A DNA stretch of 61,409 nt, taken from positions 1 to 61,409 of the forward strand of contig CAJQOS010000001.1 of NCBI GenBank assembly GCA_905479975.1. Reading direction: 5' to 3'. The notes below the pieces were generated by a model. That model was given only the letters and a program-made list of their open reading frames with translations, was not told the origin of the DNA and did no database searches. This document shows positions 56,874 through 61,409 of the stretch, one piece after another. Position 1 is the first letter of the stretch, and each line of letters opens with the position of its first letter. A program made the translations under genes and the position numbers. The stretch comes from an uncultured Puniceicoccaceae bacterium (GTDB lineage Bacteria; Verrucomicrobiota; Verrucomicrobiia; Opitutales; Coraliomargaritaceae).

Positions 56874-57338
56874 CTATTGTTTGTTGACCCAGCGCTCGAT
56901 CGTGAAGTCGGCGTTTTCTAGCATCGTCTCTGCTAGCTCGAACTGATCCTCGAATGCGGGGAAGCATGCGTCGCCCTCGACGTTGCGATGCACGCGCGTG
57001 AGGTAGAGTTCGCTGCAGCGAGGGAGCATCTGTTTGTAGATTTCGCCACCGCCAGCGATCCAGATGGTCTTGTCGGTGTCTAGGTGATCCAGCTCCTCAA
57101 GCTCCGTGAAATTATGCACGCCGGTAATGTCGCGTGGCGTGCGGCTGAGCACGAAGGTTTCGCGGCCCGGCAGCGGGCGGCCGATGGATTCGTAGGTCTT
57201 GCGACCCATGACCAAAATTTGCCCCATCGTGGTCTTTTTGAACCATTTAAAATCTTCTGGCAGGTGCCAGGGGATGTCGCCCTGATTGCCAATGATCCGG
57301 TTGTCCGCCATGGCGGCGATCGCTTTGAAAGTTTTCAT
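56874..57338 (-). CDS. folA: Dihydrofolate reductase
   Basis: FolA reduces dihydrofolate to tetrahydrofolate with NADPH. It has 154 residues. FKAIAAMADNRIIGNQGDIPWHLPEDFKWFK contains the active-site Trp and acidic residue. MGRKTYESIGRPLPGRETFVLSR and WIAGGGEIYKQMLP are the NADPH and substrate segments. It lies downstream of thyA on the same strand, with 154 bp between. The pairing makes sense, since ThyA consumes methylene-tetrahydrofolate and yields dihydrofolate. Confidence 0.96.
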   Translation of the reverse strand: MKTFKAIAAMADNRIIGNQGDIPWHLPEDFKWFKKTTMGQILVMGRKTYESIGRPLPGRETFVLSRTPRDITGVHNFTELEELDHLDTDKTIWIAGGGEIYKQMLPRCSELYLTRVHRNVEGDACFPAFEDQFELAETMLENADFTIERWVNKQ

Positions 57339-57356
57339 TTGGGATGTGGTTTGTTC

Positions 57357-57445
57357 TTAATCTTAATCCTACTCGTAATCTTACTCACTTCTGTGTCTTC
57401 GCGATGTTACTCAGGCGATTAAGAGTAGGATTAAGATTATGAGTA
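57357..57445. repeat. Intergenic inverted repeat between thyA and folA
   Basis: ATCTTAATCCTACTC (about 57359) and GAGTAGGATTAAGAT (about 57424) are perfect 15-bp inverted copies about 50 bp apart, with further related words (taatcttactc / gagtaag). It could form a stem in the thyA-folA transcript or be a dispersed repeat. Confidence 0.5.
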
Positions 57446-57492
57446 AGAGGCACTTTCACTGTTTCACCTGCACTCTCACTAGTAGCCGAAGG

Positions 57493-58287
57493 CTAAACAG
57501 CAATCGGTGCCTTGATCGTTGGGTGCGGATCGTAGTTCACCAGCTCGAAGTCGTCGATGGTGAAACCGTCGATGGCCATCACGTCAGGGTTGAGCTTCAT
57601 CTGCGGCAGTGGGCGCGTTTCGCGTGAAAGCTGCAACTTGGCTTGTTCGACGTGGTTGGCGTAGAGGTGCAGATCGCCGAAGGTATGCACGAATTCCTTC
57701 GCCTTGAGGCCGCAGACTTGCGCGATCATTTGAGTGAGTAGCGCATACGATGCGATATTAAACGGCACGCCGAGGAAGATGTCGGCGCTGCGTTGGTAGA
57801 GCTGGCAGCTGAGTTCGCCGTTGGCTACGTAGAATTGAAACAGTGCATGGCAGGGGGGCAGGGCCATGTGTTTGATCTCGCCTGGGTTCCATGCGCACAC
57901 CATGTGGCGGCGGCTGTCGGGATTGTGCTTGAGGGAGTGGATGACTTCCTCGATTTGATTGGTGCTGCTACCGTCGCTGGCGCGCCAGTCTGTCCATTGC
58001 GCGCCATAGACGCGGCCGAGGTCGCCGTTCTCGTCCGCCCAGTCATCCCAGATGCGGACCTTGTTGTCCTTCAAATATTGGATGTTGGTGTCGCCCTTCA
58101 GGAACCAGAGCAGCTCATGGATGATGGAGCGCAGGTGTAGCTTCTTGGTGGTGAGCAGCGGGAAGTCCGGCTCCAGTGAGAAGCGGGCTTGTGCGCCGAA
58201 GATCGAGTAGGTGCCAGTGCCGGTGCGGTCGTCACGGTAAGTGCCGGTTTCGAGGACAGTGCGTAGGAGATCCAAATAATTTTTCAT
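57493..58287 (-). CDS. thyA: Thymidylate synthase
   Basis: ThyA methylates dUMP to dTMP. It has 264 residues. The active-site Cys is in [14 protein letters not shown], followed by [20 protein letters not shown], the dUMP/folate contact region. The N-terminal [22 protein letters not shown] and central [10 protein letters not shown] are typical. It is the first gene of a thyA-folA pair. The flanking upstream gene (DciA-like) is on the same strand. Confidence 0.97.
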   Translation of the reverse strand: MKNYLDLLRTVLETGTYRDDRTGTGTYSIFGAQARFSLEPDFPLLTTKKLHLRSIIHELLWFLKGDTNIQYLKDNKVRIWDDWADENGDLGRVYGAQWTDWRASDGSSTNQIEEVIHSLKHNPDSRRHMVCAWNPGEIKHMALPPCHALFQFYVANGELSCQLYQRSADIFLGVPFNIASYALLTQMIAQVCGLKAKEFVHTFGDLHLYANHVEQAKLQLSRETRPLPQMKLNPDVMAIDGFTIDDFELVNYDPHPTIKAPIAV

Positions 58288-58357
58288 GTAGATAAAGTGA
58301 CGCTAGAGTTTGCTGGTGAGGAAGCGCTGTCAATTAAGCTCTAAGCTAAATCGACTG

Positions 58358-58720
58358 CTAGCCGCGGATCACGATTTCACGGACATTTTTGCAGTTTGGC
58401 AGTGCTTGGATGGTTTTTAAGACTGCACGTTTGCGGAATTGAAGTTCCGATCGCAGGGTTTGATTCGTGACAGATACGATTAGGGTGCGACCGTCCTTGA
58501 TGCGCACCGGGTTGCAGCGCCCCGCCAGATTCCCGAATACCTCGCCCCAATGCTCGACCAGTGTGCGCTCGGCGCTGGGTTGCTCCAGTTTGTATTTCTC
58601 TTTGATTAAAACGAGAATGTTGTCGAGCGCCACCGGCGGGCGCTTTGAAGAGAGCGTTGCCGTGCGCGGGAGCCCGCGAAAGTCAGCGATGATATCTTCG
58701 GTGTTTTTAGAGAAATTCAT
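58358..58720 (-). CDS. DciA-like (DUF721) protein
   Basis: From ATG 58720 it has 120 residues. The segment VEHWGEVFGNLAGRCNPVRIKDGRTLIVSV, followed by NQTLRSELQFRKRAVLKTIQAL, is the DUF721 pattern, of which DciA, the loader of the replicative helicase in many bacteria, is the known member. The frame is open upstream to 58879, but that part runs into the repeated element and the two copies differ in most residues there, so it is not coding. Its 5' region holds the two tandem elements. Confidence 0.8.
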   Translation of the reverse strand: MNFSKNTEDIIADFRGLPRTATLSSKRPPVALDNILVLIKEKYKLEQPSAERTLVEHWGEVFGNLAGRCNPVRIKDGRTLIVSVTNQTLRSELQFRKRAVLKTIQALPNCKNVREIVIRG

Positions 58721-58812
58721 AAGTGTCAGCGCTGGAAAGCTACTCTCAATTCGGGGGGCTGTGCCATCTAAAATACCATGATTTGGGTGGATTAAAGAAA
58801 AACGCTCAAAAT

Positions 58813-58993
<181 letters not shown>

Positions 58994-59142
58994 TCTGGAT
59001 TTGAGCTCTGGATTGTAATCTGAGTCTTTTTAGGGTGGTTCTCGTAGAAGTGCTCCTCGGATGGATTGCTTCGTTTCTTCGTTTTAGTGGCGTATCTGCA
59101 GTGGGTCGATTGCGTAGGTGCACTATCTTATCCAATGTATAA

Positions 59143-59324
59143 GTTTTTTCATATTTATTAAAATAAAGCTTGCGGGGTGCTGAGATTTCTATCTTTGTCT
59201 GGGGCATCAACTTTTCTCCCGCAAGGGAGTTTGGGGTAATACAAAATCCTACTGCTTGCAGTAGGTATAAAGTAGACAATGGTTGGCGCACTTCTTAGGG
59301 GTAGGAGGTGCGCCATTTTTTGTG
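59143..59324 (+). ncRNA. Structured repeat element, copy 2
   Basis: It repeats copy 1 at constant offset 331 bp with about 90 percent identity by eye. Differences sit mostly in unpaired or weakly paired stretches near the start and between the first two hairpins. The three hairpins and the terminal GGGG-loop stem plus T run are unchanged. A 149-bp unique spacer separates the copies. The pair lies between the 3' end of dinB and the 5' end of the DciA-like gene, both on the minus strand, so the plus-strand RNA would be antisense to the DciA-like gene's leader. Confidence 0.5.
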
Positions 59325-59333
59325 GAAATTTAC

Positions 59334-59394
59334 CTAGAAGCGGCATCTTGCCGCTTTTTTTGTGCGATACAAAGCGGCTGGAAGCCGCTTCTAG
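59334..59394. repeat. Palindromic repeat with CTAGAAGCGGC / GCCGCTTCTAG ends
   Basis: An 11-bp perfect inverted repeat forms the ends. The left half has an internal hairpin AGCGGCA-TCT-TGCCGCT followed by T7, the right half another (CGGCTGGAAGCCG). It lies 6 bp beyond the dinB stop and can act as a bidirectional terminator. The form is that of a dispersed REP-like element. Confidence 0.7.
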
Positions 59395-59399
59395 TGTTT

Positions 59400-60449
59400 T
59401 TACAGCCCCAGCTCCAACTGCTCGGGGCCGCTCTGTGTTTCGGCGAAGCGCACGCCGATGCCGAGCAACCGCACAGGCTCGCCGCTGCGGCCCCAGGCGT
59501 CACGTAGGAGGTCGAGGTAGGTGTCGAGCTCCGGTTGGCGGCTGGAGATTTCAGCCGTGGTGCGGCGAAAGTCGCTGAACTTTAATTTGACCACCACTTT
59601 GGCGATCTGGCGGTCGGCTGCGGTGTTGCGTAGCTCGTCCAGCATTTCGCTATGCTGGCGGCGTAGTGCTTGTTCGCAGTCTTCCAGGGTTTCGATGTTC
59701 TTGGCAAAGGTATGCTCGTTGCTCAGGCTTTTGCGGATGCGGTTGGCCTCGACGGGGCGTTCGTCGAGGCCGCGGCAGAGCCTATACAGTTCTAGCCCGA
59801 AGCTGCCGAATTCGCTGGCGAGTGCGGCTTGTTCAACATTTTGTAGTTGCCCGCAGGTCTCGACGCCTATCTCGGCGAGGCGAGCGGCGCTCTTGGGGCC
59901 GACGCCTGGGATGCGACGCACGGGCAGGTCTTGCATGAATTCGGCGACATGCGACGGCGAGACCACGCATTGGCCGTTCGGCTTATTCCAGTCGCTGGCG
60001 ACTTTGGCGATCAGTTTGTTCGGGCCGATGCCTGCGGAGGCGGTGAGTCCGGTCTCGGTGAAGATTGCCGCGCGGATTTCTTCGGCGAGTTCTGCGCCGC
60101 GCCGTTTGTGGTGGCTGACATCGAGGTAGGCTTCGTCCAGTGAGAGCGGCTCAACCAGCTCAGTGTAACGGTGGAAGATGTCGCGGATTTGCTTGGAGGC
60201 CGCGCGGTAGAGTTCGAAGCGGACGGGTAAAATGACCAAGTGCGGGCAGAGCTGCTTTGCCTTAAAGACGGGCATCGCTGAGCGCACGCCGTATTCGCGA
60301 GCAGGATAGTTGCAGGTGGTGAGCACCCCGCGCCCAGACGCGCCACCGACTGCGATCGGGCGGCCATCGAACTCGGGGTGTTCGCGCATCTCGACGGCTG
60401 CATAGAAGCAGTCCATGTCGATGTGTATGATGCGGCGGGTCGCTTGCAC
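59400..60449 (-). CDS. dinB: DNA polymerase IV
   Basis: This is a Y-family translesion polymerase of 349 residues. Catalytic acidic residues are in IIHIDMDCFYAAVEMRE and LSLDEAYLDVS. YPAREYGVRSAMP and the HhH segment VRRIPGVGPKSAARLAEIGV (RIPGVGPKSA) are diagnostic, and the little-finger domain follows. The first codon is GTG 60449. The DUF2288 gene is 7 bp upstream on the same strand, so they are probably co-transcribed. Confidence 0.95.
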   Translation of the reverse strand: MQATRRIIHIDMDCFYAAVEMREHPEFDGRPIAVGGASGRGVLTTCNYPAREYGVRSAMPVFKAKQLCPHLVILPVRFELYRAASKQIRDIFHRYTELVEPLSLDEAYLDVSHHKRRGAELAEEIRAAIFTETGLTASAGIGPNKLIAKVASDWNKPNGQCVVSPSHVAEFMQDLPVRRIPGVGPKSAARLAEIGVETCGQLQNVEQAALASEFGSFGLELYRLCRGLDERPVEANRIRKSLSNEHTFAKNIETLEDCEQALRRQHSEMLDELRNTAADRQIAKVVVKLKFSDFRRTTAEISSRQPELDTYLDLLRDAWGRSGEPVRLLGIGVRFAETQSGPEQLELGL

Positions 60450-60456
60450 TTGGCGG

Positions 60457-60780
60457 TTACTCGCTAATCGGTTGTGCCAGCACGAAGGGGCGCACGATCA
60501 TGGCGTTGAAGTGTGTGTGGCTCTCTTTCCAGTGCTCGGCGTGTAGATCGCAGGGTTGCACGAGGTCGCCGGATTTGAGCCAGGCTTTGACTTGTGCCTG
60601 GTCGTCGTTGGCAAAGGCGAGCCCAGCGGTTTTTAGGTCGAGGCTCGGGTCGACGTAGATCATGGAGTTTGCTTCGAAGTGAGGCTTTAGGTAGCTCCAG
60701 TCCACGTTTCCCGAGTATTTTTCGAGTTTTTTGTCGTCGCTGGAATGGTCCTCGGCTGGGCTGAATTCGTCGTTGAGCAT
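60457..60780 (-). CDS. DUF2288-family protein
   Basis: It has 107 residues. The pattern VDWSYLKPHFEANSMIYVDPSLDLKTAGLAFANDD, followed by W-x-x-x-G-x-L and the C-terminal FNAMIVRPFVLAQPI, matches the small DUF2288 family (W-x-x-L, V-D-P-x-L-D-L, P-x-V-L-x-Q). Its function is not known. It is 7 bp upstream of dinB, but this is no proof of a role in repair. Confidence 0.75.
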   Translation of the reverse strand: MLNDEFSPAEDHSSDDKKLEKYSGNVDWSYLKPHFEANSMIYVDPSLDLKTAGLAFANDDQAQVKAWLKSGDLVQPCDLHAEHWKESHTHFNAMIVRPFVLAQPISE

Positions 60781-61136
60781 GGTCTTGTTGTGTGGAGGAA
60801 ATCCGAACGCTCAACATTTAACGCTCAACGTCCAAGTTCAAACGCCATCCTTGTGCGTTGAGCGTTCATTCCATCAGTCTCGGTCTCCTCGGAAATGTCT
60901 CTAATTTGCTCCAACTGCGGTAATGGCTACGAATGAGCCGAAAGTTTGCATCGGCACAGAGCCGGAAGTCGCATGAATCTCAGCATTTTAGGCTTGCAGG
61001 TAAGGGGGGCAGACCTATTTTTCCGCGTTCCTCTCACGATGCGCCCGCGCATTGACGGGCATTCTGCCTTGAGAGGTCACATCAATAATAACCTCAACCA
61101 CACTGCCGCTCCGGCGCGCAGTAACTTATATATAAT
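60781..61136. other. Gene-free region upstream of rpsA with leader hairpin
   Basis: No gene is seen. An inverted repeat GAACGCTCAAC / GTTGAGCGTTC (60805-60815 and 60857-60867) lies in the left part. In the rpsA leader, CCTCTCA (61030-61036) pairs with TGAGAGG (61070-61076), enclosing a smaller stem gcccg/cgggc. The region should hold the rpsA promoter; a clear -35 and -10 pair could not be identified. Confidence 0.5.
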
Positions 61137-61409
61137 ATGAGCTTAATGGAAGAACTGCTGAAAAGCAGCACCGTAGACAACCTCGTAGAAGGTTCCATCA
61201 TCAAGGGAACTATCATCGAAATCCGCCCCACTGAAGTCGTCGTCGACATCGGTGGTAAATCAGAAGGTATCGTGAACGCCAACGAATTCGTTGACATGAG
61301 CGAACTTCAAGTCGGATCCGAAATTGAAGTCTTTCTCGAAAAACTCGAAGATCGCGAAGGTAACCCTGTTATCTCGTTTGATAAAGCCGAGCAAAAGAAG
61401 AACTGGGAA
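61137..61409 (+). CDS. rpsA: 30S ribosomal protein S1 (5' part)
   Basis: The gene runs off the right edge after 91 codons. The N-terminus MSLMEELLKSSTVDNLVEGSIIKGTIIEIRPTEVVVDIGGKSEGIVNANEF is the first S1 (OB-fold) domain of ribosomal protein S1, followed by DREGNPVISFDKAEQKKNWE at the edge. S1 helps the ribosome bind mRNAs, particularly those with weak Shine-Dalgarno sites. The ATG at 61137 follows taacttatatataat and has no Shine-Dalgarno sequence itself. Confidence 0.9.
   Translation, partial: MSLMEELLKSSTVDNLVEGSIIKGTIIEIRPTEVVVDIGGKSEGIVNANEFVDMSELQVGSEIEVFLEKLEDREGNPVISFDKAEQKKNWE

Noticed and set aside
61131-61136. TATAAT directly before the rpsA ATG as a -10 box
   Set aside because: Transcription from it would begin inside the coding sequence; it is more likely just an A+U-rich initiation region.

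Overview
The window is a chromosomal segment of a member of the PVC superphylum, most likely Verrucomicrobia class Opitutae (a Coraliomargarita/Puniceicoccales-like marine bacterium). The clues are a Minf_1886-type 'Verruc_Plancto-restricted' small protein, an exosortase, a complete division and cell wall (dcw) cluster with a MurC-MurB fusion and a LysM gene inside it, frequent lack of Shine-Dalgarno sequences, and many short palindromic intergenic repeats. This assignment is inference from content; no 16S gene is present.

Layout. 1-5.2 kb is a decaying accessory (defence) island on the minus strand: a 210-residue unknown protein, a C-terminally truncated DUF1016/YhcG-type protein, an intact type III restriction subunit (res), and a type III methyltransferase (mod) cut by an ISL3-family insertion sequence whose right end is bases 1 to about 140. 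A 25-bp hairpin identical in form to a tRNA-Arg(ACG) anticodon arm lies inside the island and looks like an attachment-site scar. 5.2-18.6 kb is mixed housekeeping: mutY, rnhC, a lipoprotein gene split by an in-frame TGA, katG, rnhB, an MFS transporter, a membrane coiled-coil protein, a SulP transporter, a HisN-like phosphatase, an exonuclease and fmt. 18.6-19.2 kb holds the C-terminal remnant of an integron-type integrase. 19.3-24.2 kb is a conserved minus-strand operon: HIT protein, PhoH-like ATPase, 7TM-HD phosphodiesterase and YbeY. 24.4-31.0 kb carries an exosortase, glgA, the Minf_1886 gene, a coiled-coil protein and a two-domain M16 peptidase.

31.5-51.4 kb is the complete dcw operon: mraZ, rsmH, ftsL-like, a small unknown ORF, ftsI, murE, murF, mraY, murD, a LysM gene, ftsW, murG, murC-murB fusion, ddl, ftsQ, ftsA, ftsZ. 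It covers all cytoplasmic steps from UDP-MurNAc formation to lipid II and builds the divisome up to the Z ring. Its control region carries three MraZ boxes with exact 10-bp spacing and two perfect DnaA boxes. The FtsZ has an unusual T7 loop in which the second catalytic acidic residue is Ser. 51.5-53.3 kb has a SCO1-like protein and a partner with a His-rich segment; then come a secreted serine protease, an EamA transporter and small membrane proteins. 56.9-58.3 kb is thyA-folA. 58.3-60.8 kb holds a DciA-like gene, two tandem copies of a structured 180-bp element ending in intrinsic terminators, a palindromic repeat, dinB and a DUF2288 gene. The window ends inside rpsA.

The best candidates for something new are the duplicated structured element at 58.8-59.3 kb, the FtsZ T7-loop substitution, the tRNA-anticodon-like scar in the restriction island, and the small ORF between ftsL and ftsI. 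All calls rest on reading the sequence; no database search was run.
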